A stretch of DNA of 64,000 nucleotides. Origin: Apostichopus japonicus. Taxonomy: Eukaryota > Echinodermata > Holothuroidea > Aspidochirotida > Stichopodidae. The stretch's first letter is position 1; the number at the start of each line of letters is the position of its first letter. The position numbers and the translations under genes were made by a program. The notes below the pieces were generated by a model that was given only the letters and a program-made list of their open reading frames with translations, ran no database searches and was not told where the DNA came from. Location of the stretch: assembly GCF_037975245.1 (NCBI RefSeq), contig NC_092561.1, forward strand, positions 3,517,001-3,581,000. The letters are read 5' to 3'. Below, piece after piece: positions 47,430 through 54,494 of this stretch.

Positions 47430-50120
47430 GACTTTAAGGTAAACTGTCATGCCAAGTTTCACGTTTAAGATTGTGATTACAATTTAAAATTCATTCATAT
47501 TTGGGTAAAAGAAATAAAGATTCTCAAGATTGTGTAAAGTTGTAAATATGCTTGCTACCATATACCAATGTCGGCATTAGGTAGGTAAATTCAAGAGAAC
47601 CAGGAACGTATTTAATTGAAGTAAAAATTCTTTTCTCTGATTTTAAAATAATAATAGATTTAGTCGGAATTACATAGCTTATCAAGCTGCAGCTTCTTTT
47701 TTTTTTTTTTTGGACCATTCGATGATTTTAATGATTATTATGATTTGAAAATCACATCTGAGGAGAGCATAATTGCAGCTTTCAAGTTTCACTCTATTTT
47801 TACCTCCAACGTTTTTCCTTTTAGACTGATTCGAGCCACTGAGAAAACGGGGAATTTTAAAGAGGTACTGGGATCATTATTTCCACCTAATTGGAAAAAA
47901 TATTTAAATCCAACTGATAATGGAGAGGCTATAACCTGTCAGTTTTAACTAATTAGAAAATAGTCACGTTGTTACTAAATGTGTCTTATGTTATGAAAGT
48001 TACTGCACATAAAAGCTATGATGCAATGAAATGGCATTTTTCTGTCGGATGTGTCCTTAAAATTATTTCTTTCTGTCGGATATGTCCTGAAATTAATCCT
48101 CACTTTGTTAAAAAGGTGTGTAGTGCTTAACCTAATGAATATTGATGTTTTCTCTTCATATGAATATTCATATAAATTAGTCGCTAACAGCTGTGTTAAT
48201 TGAGACAATTGTAGTGTAGTGCTTACAGCTAATGAGTATTGATGTATTCTCTTGACATGAATATTCATATAAATGACAGTTGCTAACAGCTGTTTTAATT
48301 GAGACAATTGTCTTGTGCTATAGTTCCACTCTGTATTGTACTTTTATGTCACATTGTGTTCTAGTCTGCAATATATGGAGATATTTTGTTGTCCATATCA
48401 ATATTCATGCAACATCTATTTGGTACTAATGATGGATGACTGTTTTTTTTGTTTTTTTCCCTTTCCATATTTCGTTCTGCCCACACCACCATTTTGTAGG
48501 TATCGTCCCTATGTTCTGAGGCTGCGAGAGCCCTGCCATTGGTAGCACTTCTCTCCAGACACGTAATACCTTCTTCTTTCTGTAACCAGTATTAAGTAAA
48601 ACAACCCAGCTTCTGTGATGTTGGCCAATCTCCTGAAATGTTTCTTTTTTGGGGGGGCCATTTTTTGCCTATTCTAGATGTTTTCTTATCTCGCATTTCA
48701 TCTTAGTTTTGTAGGTTTATCATATCTAGGACCAATCTTTATGCCAATCTCTCTCATATTTAAGTTCACCATGACAACTGACAGACACATTCTTCAGTTG
48801 GCATTTAGCCCGGTGACTAAGTTGTGTAGTTTTTGGCGACACATTTGTTTTGGACTATGTCTAAATCTCTATTATCTATATTTTACCTTGTAGTTTACCA
48901 GTATTGATCAGTTATCTCCACTTTCAACTCTTGTAAATTAATATTTATTCAGATTTCCAAATTCCTTCATTGTTTTTCATATGGAAACCTGTTCTATTCC
49001 AAAACCAAAATCAATTACCCAAGGAACTTTGTAATAACGGATAAATCACATACGAAAGGGCATGCAATTGGAAACTTTAAAAATGTGTTTCTCTTCTGTT
49101 GTCTTACTTTAATGTTGTTAATAAACTTCATTGTTTTGCAAATTTGGAAGGATTTGAGGGATTTGAAAGTTTGCGCAATTTCTTTTGCTATTTGCAGGAA
49201 GGTGCTTTAAGTTTGTTTTGCTACATTTGTAAGCATTCCTGATCCACCTCTCCTCACAACGTTTTATCTATTTCTTCATATGTTCCTCCCTATTGGTACA
49301 TTTAGCATAGTCAGGCAGTGGAACAGTCTGGGATATTGGAGAACGTTGTGGCAGCTAAACCAGAGGCAGCTCGTTAAGGCTCAGAGGTAAACTGTAAAAA
49401 TACACAAGCTTTGTTACACTGTGTAGTCATGTCTGTCATAGTTAGAGACAATGTAATCTTCTTGGCATGAAGACTCCAAAATTAATCCTCACAAAGGGAT
49501 TCTCTAAAGTGAAGGGAAAAGAAGCGTTCCTTGATGCTATTAACATTCATTGCAAGGCGGTCTTGCCTTTAACCTTTGTGTTGCTATAGCAACAAAGGTT
49601 AAATATTATTAGTGTCTCTCAATGGTATAAATACCAGGTTAGTAGTTCTTCTAACTCCACCAGGGATGTGCTCAAAGTGTGTAATTTATCAAACATTGTG
49701 GCCATTTTGTGGAGAATCTCTCTAGTTTAGTTCCTTTTGTAAAAGTTCCTTGTTACCATTTGTTTAGGCTGCAGACTATATGTTCTATACAGTGTAGTTT
49801 CTCAACCTTTATGCTATCCTCTGTCCCCCAGAGACGATGGATGAATCCCCAGGGACCTCCAGATACAGGAAGCATTATCAATGACCTCAGCTCCTTGGTG
49901 GTTGAGCTAAGGTCAGCCAAATGATGGTTTTCTTAGCTTGGGATGACTCTTAGACTTGATCAGACTGTCTTGACAGAGTTACATAAGTCATTGTTCCTGA
50001 ACTATGAAACCCTAATTTTTCTGCAGGATCCCCATGGCCGCTACATTCTCACAAACTCCTCGTAGGGTCCACCAGCACCAGGTTGACTCGACGGAGCAAT
50101 TCCAAACCAGAGAGTGGTAG
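25824..50120 (+). CDS. ZFC3H1: ZFC3H1: zinc finger C3H1 domain protein, PAXT nuclear RNA decay scaffold
   Basis: About 1,800 residues in roughly 29 coding exons (coordinates listed separately), all joined in phase by GT-AG introns. Order: an acidic N-terminus with VEEIEDGEIKD, matching the EDGEI motif near the human start; a basic Arg/Ser-rich part; repeated acidic EMxELxLR motifs (exons 3 and 5); LVITVNGDSDSSDEE (exon 7); a charged coiled coil (residues ~500-700); a CCCH finger C-x7-C-x4-C-x3-H at about 958-975; then HAT/TPR-like helical repeats to the C-terminus, for example ALNALSRGLEHNPSSPDLW. The vertebrate protein links MTR4 to PABPN1 and directs or retains polyadenylated nuclear RNA for the exosome. 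It is slightly shorter than the human protein (~1,990). The C-terminus is uncertain: exons may end at a TAA at 49375-49377 or continue to a TAG at 50118-50120. I favour the longer form. Confidence 0.9.
26626..27222. mobile_element. Inverted-repeat element in ZFC3H1 intron 1
   Basis: Termini AATTATAGAATACAGGGCCA (from 26639) and TGGCCCTGTATTCTATAATT (to 27208) are exact complements. The inversion continues to CATCCGGATGCGCGG-type sequence. GGTAATTGG flanks both sides (26626-26634 and 27214-27222), a 9-bp candidate target duplication. The interior holds repeated CGCATCCGCGCATCCAC. No transposase is present. GG-starting ends with an 8-9 bp duplication are like the element at 6340. Confidence 0.8.
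28042..28345. mobile_element. hAT-like MITE in ZFC3H1 intron 1
   Basis: Starts CAGGGATGTGCTCA and ends TGAGCACATCCCTG, perfect 13-14 bp inverted termini. The interior (GGGGAGGGTCTAAGGGG, TTTAGATGGCAAATTGTGC) parallels the elements at 3682 and 10797. Target duplications are decayed (GAATG is shared on both sides). The same terminal sequence recurs alone near 49663. Confidence 0.75.
28514..28746 (+). CDS. ZFC3H1: ZFC3H1 exon 2
   Basis: Acceptor CACAG, donor GTGAGT; enters phase 1, leaves phase 0. Encodes YNTLLRDYREVQRAVRAEEA followed by a basic SVRRSLPRRHF segment. Confidence 0.88.
29037..29169 (+). CDS. ZFC3H1: ZFC3H1 exon 3
   Basis: Acceptor TTTTTGCAG, donor GTGAGT; phase 0 to 1. Encodes the acidic EDEDDDEMTELELRRAALVS motif, paralleled in exon 5. 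Confidence 0.9.
29510..29559 (+). CDS. ZFC3H1: ZFC3H1 exon 4
   Basis: A 50-nt exon with acceptor TCCTTGCAG and donor GTAGGT; phase 1 to 0. Encodes DLNPANIAKEQSGVVDM. Confidence 0.82.
29716..30330. repeat. 36-bp G-rich minisatellite in ZFC3H1 intron 4
   Basis: About seventeen units of GGGGATGGGACTCAGGGGTG plus ACTCCAGTGAGGGTGT, with a higher-order alternation of CCAGGGAGG and CCAGTGAGG variants. A 36-bp period keeps open frames on both strands (172-174 codons), which are not genes. It contains dense GGGG runs on one strand. Confidence 0.92.
31164..31433 (+). CDS. ZFC3H1: ZFC3H1 exon 5
   Basis: Acceptor AATCTCAG, donor GTAATG; phase 0 to 0, 90 codons. Encodes EEDEDEMEELALRASLLKTM. The last ~57 bases and the donor are copied in the following repeat array. 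Confidence 0.9.
31377..31990 (+). repeat. 91-bp tandem repeat of exon 5 end plus its splice donor
   Basis: Units start at 31377, 31468, 31559, 31649, 31741 and 31831 (spacing 90-92), with a decayed seventh from ~31941. Unit 1 is the authentic exon 5 end, AGAGCTTCATTATTGAAAAC ... AAATCAG, plus donor GTAATGATAAACAAC. Every later unit keeps the exon-like part and AATCAG|GTAATG. The array is fused to the real exon. Confidence 0.95.
32453..32611 (+). CDS. ZFC3H1: ZFC3H1 exon 6
   Basis: Acceptor CCTTTCAG, donor GTAAGC; phase 0 to 0, 53 codons, Pro-rich. Ends in RINRKPV, with the CCAGTG end copied in the adjoining repeat. Confidence 0.88.
32605..33110 (+). repeat. 30-bp tandem repeat containing the exon 6 splice donor
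   Basis: About sixteen units of CCAGTGGTAAGCACACTAAG plus CCTGTTTACA. The first junction is the authentic exon 6 end, CCAGTG|GTAAGC. Most later units keep CCATTG|GTAAGC or CCAGTG|GTAAGC. The 30-bp period gives spurious open frames of 95-99 codons on both strands. Confidence 0.95.
33514..33639 (+). CDS. ZFC3H1: ZFC3H1 exon 7
   Basis: Acceptor TTTGCCTTAG, donor GTAGGG; phase 0 to 0. Encodes HGPLVITVNGDSDSSDEEPD, a conserved acidic ZFC3H1 motif. Confidence 0.92.
34187..34428 (+). CDS. ZFC3H1: ZFC3H1 exon 8
   Basis: Acceptor TTTCACCTCAG, donor GTAAGG; phase 0 to 2. Start of the coiled coil: LAEYRRLKEEIARREQKKGK. Confidence 0.92.
34850..35024 (+). CDS. ZFC3H1: ZFC3H1 exon 9
   Basis: Acceptor AAACAAG (weak pyrimidine tract, but T-rich upstream), donor GTGAGA; phase 2 to 0. 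Heptad-rich coiled coil: ALFKIQKLKEQIAVMEKVAS. Confidence 0.9.
35041..35422 (-). mobile_element. tRNA-derived SINE in ZFC3H1 intron 9
   Basis: Read on the minus strand: a tRNA-like head GGGTGTTGTGGTCAAGTAG (A box) with B box GGTTCGAGCCC at 35355-35365, then a body with GTCCTTGGACAAGGCGCTTT and a GTGTATAAATGGG motif, ending in an AAT-rich tail (35041-35055). The layout is that of a tRNA-headed SINE with a tail common in marine invertebrates. Target duplications are unclear. Confidence 0.75.
35732..35929 (+). CDS. ZFC3H1: ZFC3H1 exon 10
   Basis: Acceptor CATACACAG, donor GTATGT; phase 0 to 0. The coiled coil continues (LRDEQAAMTKRETQLASK). An earlier donor, LK|GTGACT, is possible; it would shorten the exon in frame. 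Confidence 0.78.
36408..37090 (+). CDS. ZFC3H1: ZFC3H1 exon 11
   Basis: The longest exon (683 nt); acceptor ACTATATAG, donor GTAAGA; phase 0 to 2. It closes the coiled coil (LHRLKKLEEQYALKIKRYKE), then a basic disordered linker, then SPLLCFRAYR leading into the zinc-finger exon. Confidence 0.92.
37303..37434 (+). CDS. ZFC3H1: ZFC3H1 exon 12, zinc finger first part
   Basis: Acceptor TCTCACCAG, donor GTGAGC; phase 2 to 2. Encodes RTFSNNVDPRRVLCKFELNG and VCNDSSCK, giving the first three Cys ligands. Confidence 0.95.
37968..38200 (+). CDS. ZFC3H1: ZFC3H1 exon 13, zinc finger end
   Basis: Acceptor TTTCGTTTAG, donor GTTGGT; phase 2 to 1. The split codon reads TGC, then QHERDYLLSEEAVLTDLLSY, supplying the ligand His. 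Confidence 0.93.
38741..38915 (+). CDS. ZFC3H1: ZFC3H1 exon 14
   Basis: Acceptor TTTCCCCAG, donor GTAAAC; phase 1 to 2. A charged linker ending VMGVDDSR. Confidence 0.88.
39616..39726 (+). CDS. ZFC3H1: ZFC3H1 exon 15, start of HAT repeats
   Basis: Acceptor TATTTTACAG, donor GTAAGT; phase 2 to 2. Encodes NLESLVLEESHDTELWLKLV, matching the first HAT-like helix pair in vertebrate ZFC3H1. Confidence 0.93.
40090..40440. mobile_element. Decayed hAT-like element in intron 15
   Basis: The left end reads CAGGGGTGGGCAACCTTTTT followed by GGGCCAGAT, the classic terminal sequence of many hAT elements. The right end near 40410-40440 (ACTGGCGGGTTG, TTCTAGTTCAG) is too diverged to fix, and no target duplication is visible. 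Confidence 0.55.
40705..40888 (+). CDS. ZFC3H1: ZFC3H1 exon 16
   Basis: Acceptor TTCTTTTAG, donor GTATAC; phase 2 to 0. HAT repeat: ALNALSRGLEHNPSSPDLWP, then EICTQAMQHTKDYTVYWK. Confidence 0.95.
41204..41293 (-). mobile_element. tRNA-Leu/Ser-like SINE head in intron 16
   Basis: On the minus strand: GGTGCTGTGGCCGAGTGGAT (A box region), a long variable arm, then B box GGTTCAAAACCC. The acceptor ends do not pair, so this is a tRNA-derived repeat rather than a working tRNA. A SINE body probably continues toward lower coordinates. Confidence 0.6.
41627..41815 (+). CDS. ZFC3H1: ZFC3H1 exon 17
   Basis: Acceptor CTTAACCCAG, donor GTAAGC; phase 0 to 0. CLEVANTFQSKISSCQDILQ, then TQVLFLTGRLEEACQFLQ, a HAT/TPR helix pair. 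Confidence 0.93.
41930..42094 (+). CDS. ZFC3H1: ZFC3H1 exon 18
   Basis: Acceptor CGTTGACAG, donor GTATGG; phase 0 to 0. SLLWMAYIHLQSFRSLPTCL matches the conserved WLAYIHL segment. Confidence 0.94.
42646..42803 (+). CDS. ZFC3H1: ZFC3H1 exon 19 (upstream of the acceptor array)
   Basis: Acceptor TGCTCGTAG, donor GTAGAC; phase 0 to 2. FICPWHQPFSRSVDDVLTLF, then SCSILYHNWVAVL. Confidence 0.92.
43150..43393 (+). repeat. ~65-bp tandem repeat copying the next exon's 3' splice site
   Basis: Four units of AGATGAATCTCTCTAATTGT plus TACAG, then ACACAAGTCTATGTATATATATATCTGTATTTTAGTG in shorter segments. Each unit carries the pyrimidine tract and TGTTACAG. The last, CTCTCTGATTGTTACAG, is the authentic acceptor of the exon at 43394. 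Confidence 0.93.
43394..43517 (+). CDS. ZFC3H1: ZFC3H1 exon 20
   Basis: Acceptor GATTGTTACAG (last copy of a tandem array), donor GTAACC; phase 2 to 0. MQEAVDRCRQILEKYPVETS, then IWKTLLVLEM: a HAT helix pair. Confidence 0.93.
43640..44075. repeat. ~109-bp tandem repeat, four copies, intron 20
   Basis: ATACCTTCCT-type landmarks at 43721, 43824, 43933 and 44042 give spacings of 103, 109 and 109. Unit sequence includes GACTTCATCACACGTTTATA and ATGCATCCCATTGTCTTTAA. Non-coding. Confidence 0.9.
44210..44391 (+). CDS. ZFC3H1: ZFC3H1 exon 21
   Basis: Acceptor CTCCTTGACAG, donor GTGGGT; phase 0 to 2. IYYEAFIKCPPSPELYYTAA, then GEDTFNLFR. Confidence 0.94.
44415..45245. repeat. 38-bp minisatellite with TGACCT half-sites, beginning at the exon 21 donor
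   Basis: About twenty units of ATTAGGGATATGGCAACAAT plus AACCTTTGACCTGACCTG. The array starts about 20 bp after the donor, with diverged units (CACCTGACCTGGATTGGGTA) nearest the exon, and becomes homogeneous further in. Each unit carries AGGTCAAAGGTTA on the minus strand. Confidence 0.95.
45320..45577 (+). CDS. ZFC3H1: ZFC3H1 exon 22
   Basis: Acceptor TTTTCCTAG, donor GTAAGT; phase 2 to 2. ILLNQPVPLSFKSPPMQQRL, then AYIWLCFCFLL, with a Gly/Glu-rich insertion GGGEGGEGD not expected in vertebrates. Confidence 0.92.
45820..46150. repeat. ~85-bp tandem repeat, four copies, intron 22
   Basis: TCAGTGTT landmarks at 45831, 45915, 46000 and 46085. Units contain ACAACCGTAGTCAATGAGAT and GGGAGGTGACATGGGTGGGG. 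It ends about 70 bp before the next acceptor and gives overlapping minus-strand frames that are not genes. Confidence 0.9.
46220..46480 (+). CDS. ZFC3H1: ZFC3H1 exon 23
   Basis: Acceptor CTCCTCATAG, donor GTAAGG; phase 2 to 2. LRQLVKNIITTRPSSFTYPF, then HFYIDYSFHNTLLDVYLAYL, closely patterned on the vertebrate protein. Confidence 0.95.
46571..46693. repeat. GTAGTGCAT minisatellite, intron 23
   Basis: Degenerate units of CAGTAGTGCATTGTAGTGCA over ~120 bp, beginning 90 bp after the donor. Confidence 0.8.
47153..47254 (+). CDS. ZFC3H1: ZFC3H1 exon 24
   Basis: Acceptor CATCTTTCAG, donor GTAAGA; phase 2 to 2. FLDFLWVDEGYHYIKFLAKS, then PKCLFLWNA. Confidence 0.93.
47284..47420. repeat. TA-rich minisatellite (ATATATGGTTAGACC), intron 24
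   Basis: ATATATATGGTTAGACCTA units followed by an uninterrupted TA run at about 47380-47420. Starts 30 bp past the splice donor. Confidence 0.9.
47825..47864 (+). CDS. ZFC3H1: ZFC3H1 exon 25
   Basis: A 40-nt microexon with acceptor TTTTCCTTTTAG and donor GTACTG; phase 2 to 0. Encodes ALIRATEKTGNFKE. Short, but demanded by phase and by the conserved W-x-A-x3 pattern. Confidence 0.78.
48112..48311. repeat. Two-copy tandem duplication (~100 bp), intron 25
   Basis: GTGTAGTGCTTA...CTAATGAATATTGATGT...ATGAATATTCATATAAAT...GCTAACAGCTG...TTAATTGAGACAATTGT occurs twice, at ~48115-48210 and ~48212-48311. Confidence 0.88.
48500..48562 (+). CDS. ZFC3H1: ZFC3H1 exon 26
   Basis: Acceptor ATTTTGTAG, donor GTAATA; phase 0 to 0. 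VSSLCSEAARALPLVALLSR resembles the vertebrate LYQRALQKLPL helix. An in-frame alternative donor exists after LPL (GTAGCA). Confidence 0.75.
49319..49386 (+). CDS. ZFC3H1: ZFC3H1 exon 27 (C-terminal, two possible frames)
   Basis: With acceptor AGGCAG the exon reads WNSLGYWRTLWQLNQRQLVK into donor GTAAAC in phase 2 and continues to exons 28-29. With the first AG (exon start 49306) it reads HSQAVEQSGILENVVAAKPE, then AAR, and a TAA at 49375-49377. The first is favoured: three successive open, phase-matched exons. Confidence 0.5.
49834..49911 (+). CDS. ZFC3H1: ZFC3H1 exon 28 (tentative)
   Basis: Encodes RWMNPQGPPDTGSIINDLSS, then LVVELR; donor GTCAGC. The acceptor would be the second AG of CCCAGAG; the first AG would need phase 0. 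The helix resembles the vertebrate NLRKLVSKCQE C-terminal segment. Confidence 0.5.
50027..50120 (+). CDS. ZFC3H1: ZFC3H1 exon 29, terminal (tentative)
   Basis: Acceptor TTTCTGCAG; phase 2 entry; IPMAATFSQTPRRVHQHQVD, then STEQFQTREW and TAG at 50118-50120. If the shorter model holds, this is 3' untranslated sequence. Confidence 0.5.
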
Positions 50121-50911
50121 CCATCCCTGCCTTTCTTTTTTCTGTATTACATCATAGTTAGTAAGCTGTGTAAATTCTATGGCTAATTTGGTAGTATTCT
50201 ATTCTTTGCCCCCTTTTTCTGCCTCTTTTCTCTTTCTCTAGAGGGTGTATCTAGCAGCTGTTGCCATGTGAGATGAACCGTACAACAACGACTTACACTG
50301 GGGGACTCTTTGGAAGCCGTCGGGCTGCAGGAGACTGCAATATTTGGTAATGTACCCTCGGATCTTTGCTGTGAGTATATCAGACGATGTCCTGATCCTT
50401 AAAATAGTCTTGTCAGTTTTGGAAGTGAAATTTGAGATCTGTTACAGCTGGGGCATGGGTGAGGTGGTGGGGAAGATGGGTAAGGGACATCAATTGACCC
50501 ACTGTGGTGGACTTTTGGTTCTAAACTTATGAAGATCATTCCAGCATTTTAAGGTTAATAATACATTTTTAGTAAATATCTTCCTCTGTTGAGTCTGGTC
50601 TTCCAAGGTTTAATAAGTGTTCTTTGTTTCGTATGATTTGGCTTCTCTAGTAACGGCTGACTTACAGACAGTGACAGCGAGCCTGTTTAATATAAGTTGT
50701 AAGAGAAAGTTGGAAATTTTAAAGTTGCATGGCTGAAAGAGATTAAACAGTGATTAATATTATTTAGAAGGAAAGGCTGAAAAGATCAAGTGTTTTATCT
50801 CAATATTGAAACTGGAGAAATTCAGAGTGTGTGATAACAATTTTTTTTTTTTTTAAATAATCCAGTCACTTTGTAACGGCTATTGTATGGGAAGTTTGTG
50901 ATAAAACGAGA

Positions 50912-50917
50912 AATAAA
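50912..50917 (+). terminator. Candidate polyadenylation signal for ZFC3H1
   Basis: AATAAA about 790 bp after the favoured stop codon, the first canonical signal that I noted downstream on this strand. A later AATAAA near 53424 is also possible. Confidence 0.4.
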
Positions 50918-53900
50918 GCTGCCCTGATTCCACACACAGTCTTCTACACAAATGAGAGATCCATAAACGTTGTGTTCCATGAAGATTTATGTTTAAACTT
51001 TCTCATTTATGCTTTAATTTTTTTTTTATTTATCGTCTTAATGCTCAAATCCATGTCCCACCAAAAAATGGAGGGTCAACGTGAACTGTATTCAAGAAAA
51101 TGCTGCATTTAAATATTTTAAACTTTTGAGATATCATTTTGTGAGTATTGGACAAGAGATCAAAGTAAACTTTGGATCTTAGCATCAACATTTTGGTCAA
51201 GTTTTAACTCAAGGCATAATGTGATGAAATATTGCTGGAAATGTGGCTGAAGGAAGTTGTTCTAGATGTCTCCATATTTATTAATTATAAATCAATTGAA
51301 GGTTAAATACAAGGGATACATTTCTCTTTCATCAAAATGAAAACTTCAGTTTTAATGACATATTAAATTTTGCTGGAATTGTCTGTCATATAATTTAAAT
51401 TTATATTTGTAATTTGAAAGTACCAGTGTTTTCTCATTGCAAGCATGGTATGGTCTGTATATCCCTATTATGCATGTTAGTTTGTGACTGAGGCATCCTT
51501 CATTATTCAGGATGAGCTTAACTCTTGTTTTCATTTGAGAAATGATCGTAGATGTAAGAAGGAAAGTAGTCTAGTACCTGTTCAGATTAGAGATGGTGTG
51601 CAGTATTGTTATCGGTCGATATTGTGAAAAATCTATGGTTACCATACAACCTCTTTATTTTATTCTACATGAGTTTCTGACTGAAATACAAGATTGTTAG
51701 AAATGTCTGGGTTTTTAGACCTGTAGTTCAGGTTTAAGTTGTAACAAATATCATGGAAAAGTTTTCTCATCAGTGATTTTGACCATCTAACTACTGAAAG
51801 TAGAACACAGAAAGCTCAACTGTGAATAGTAACTTCAAACTTATCTGATAATATTTTCATGTAGGTTACCTCCAAAATGAATATTTTCATCTCAAAGGGG
51901 GAACTTGAACCATTAAATTAGACACCTCCTCAGGTAATAACTACTTGTCATTCACATAAGGTATGGTAACCCTAATCAGAAGACAAACAGTTGCACAAGA
52001 GTATGTCAGTCCCGTGTAACGAACCGGTCACTAGGTGTTCTTCAATTTCATAGTATGACATGTGATACTTTGTATGATCTTATCCTCCAAATCGAAGGGG
52101 AGTTGGGGGGTGGGGAGGGGGGAAGACTAACCCAGGATTTTTGTGATCCTAAAATATTTGTTGTCTTCTGTGAATTCTAATCCTGATATTCTCACACTGG
52201 AATGTGGCCAGCAAGTCTTTATTATATCAAATCAAAATAACTGACTGAATTGATACCATCTGAACAAAGCATAGCAGTTGTATTGAAATATCTGGACAAA
52301 CAGCAGCAGCCAAGAGAAGAGGAGGAGAAATATATACTCGTCTATGATGGATCAATCCTTACCAGAAAGATGTGGATTCGTTTCTCGTATGAATGATGTC
52401 AGCAGAAAGGTGTGGATTGTGAGGAAACGTCAGATACGAACAACAACTTTCTCCCCAAAGTATTGTTCAAGAAGAAGACATCACACAATATTCTATATTT
52501 GTCAAACTTTTGTTGAATTGTTTCTCATAATCTCACATGATAGGGATTATTTTGGTGGGGGGCGAGGGGGGGTCATGATGTTAAATGCGATCAACCGACA
52601 AAACTTTCTTATTCTAGTTATTGACGACTATAACACAACTCTGTTGAACAACTATCAAACATATTTATGCAACATGCATATGCAAAGCGTATATTTAATA
52701 TGCATATTCAACATGCATGGTATTCATTCAGATAGGTATCATAGTCTGCTGTTTGCAGATAAAGACAAAGTAGAATCTCTTGTTTCTTACCTTCTTTCCA
52801 AAAAAAAAAAAGAGAAACACAGAACTTGGCATTTTGCAATGAACTCTTTCTTTGGCCAAGTATTGTATTCCTTTGTATGTTAAACTATTGTAGCCAAGAG
52901 TTAAAATTAAGCAAGACAAGCCCAAAGTGATAACAACTTTTAATGAAATGCCAAAAGTACTTTTCATCTAACCAGTAATTCTGTCATGATTACAGGTTAT
53001 GACTTGGTCATATTACTGACTTATTATTTATCTCTGGTTTTGACATACTCATTGGTTCACTAACAGTTGCCTAGTTAGGACATTTAGCGCTAACAGCTAG
53101 AGGATTTGGCACAGTACCTTATTATTTCTGCTGTTTCTATATTTTTATATGAAATCTTTGAAGAGATGTCTTTTTATACTTTGCTTGTTGAGGGACTTTG
53201 AATGTTGATAGATAGAAACCTGACAACAACCCTGAAAAAGTAATAATTATATTTAGATCTATTTTGGTTTCATTTTAAATTAAACTTTCACAAAAAAGAA
53301 AACAACTTTTTGATTTGTGTAGCATACACAAAAGTACTAAATTGAAAACCTGTTTGCTTGTTTGTTTATTATATTGTTTCTTGTTACATGTTTTGTCAGA
53401 TTTATCAGAAGTAAATATTGCAATAAACAAGTGAAAACTTGAAAAAAATTTGTTTGTGTTGAGGTTTGGTTGTACGGTGTTTATGATGGACTCGGGTTTT
53501 GCTGTTACGATGGTGTACATTTGTTGTGTATTGTTGGACTTCACGAACAGAACACTGACAAATGCTAGAAACTCAAATAATAAGTCCACATGTTTAAACT
53601 TAAGCAACTAATGCCATATGCCCCTTCTCCCCCCCCCCCCCCCCCCTGCCTCTGAGCACCTTGGATTTGGAAGACAATATGGATGGTGTATAGACTCATT
53701 TGATCTAGGTTTGATCAAGATTTTGCAGCACAGCAATGACATAACTAGTCAAGATTTGGTGGGAGATGGGAGGGAGGTTGGTGGGGAGTACTGGTGAACC
53801 AGGAGATGGTATACAGGGTGCCAGATATGTTCCTATTATCCACATTAATGAAAGGACAGTCATTACCAAAGAGGGAAGCTGAGACCTAGCAGTACCGACA

Positions 53901-54408
53901 TACCAACACTTCATTATTCACTATCCTGATACCTGCTGATGATAGAGCCCTTGCATAGAGGGAGCTAAGACCTATTCATTATTCACTATCCTGATAACTG
54001 CTGGCATCAAGACTCATGGTGGAAGTCTGTTGACAAGAAAATCACAATGGCAACCATACAGATCAAAGCTTACTTTCATATCAGTGTGGTAAGGACACCA
54101 GCCTCTCTGAGATGAACATTTCAACAGCATATAACTAACTTGTGTATTATGTAGAAATACACAAAATTCCCCTCCCAAGCCTATGATATTGGGGGCTGAA
54201 AGATATGGAACAAATTTGCCGAACCAGCTACTCGGATATTATTAGACTGCTTTGGCAAAAAAAATCAATCGGATGACATGATTTCAGAAAACACAGCTTA
54301 GTTTATTGGTCAACATTAGATTAAATCTGCACATACAGTTCATGGCAACAAATGATGTAAAAATAAGTATAAAATGGACAGCTGCTTGATAGGGATTTTC
54401 CTTTGGGA
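50918..54408. other. Spacer between two convergent genes
   Basis: No coding exon recognised. G-rich patch 52095-52125, A run 52799-52811, C run about 53629-53646. The 179-codon frame at 52344-52883 has no recognisable protein and no splice support. Minus-strand frames at 53275-53607 are AT-rich noise. Confidence 0.5.
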
Positions 54409-54414
54409 TTTATT
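54409..54414 (-). terminator. Polyadenylation signal of the thioester-protein gene
   Basis: TTTATT on the plus strand (AATAAA on the coding strand), 37 bp past the stop codon at 54451-54453. The very short 3' UTR is plausible. Confidence 0.55.
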
Positions 54415-54450
54415 CAAAGTTGTGAAGGCAAGATCTTGGATGGACTGGGT

Positions 54451-54494
54451 CTAATCTTGTGAACAAGGGTGGTAGGACTTGTACGTCACAACAC
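54451..54494 (-). CDS. Thioester-protein exon j, terminal
   Basis: Acceptor TTTTTCCACAG; phase 1 entry; [13 protein letters not shown] then TAG at 54453-54451. Confidence 0.9.

Noticed and set aside
52344-52883. 179-codon plus-strand frame between the two convergent genes
   Set aside because: Long for this region but without any recognisable domain, with low-complexity KKKKEK near its end and AT-rich codons; no splice or promoter evidence.
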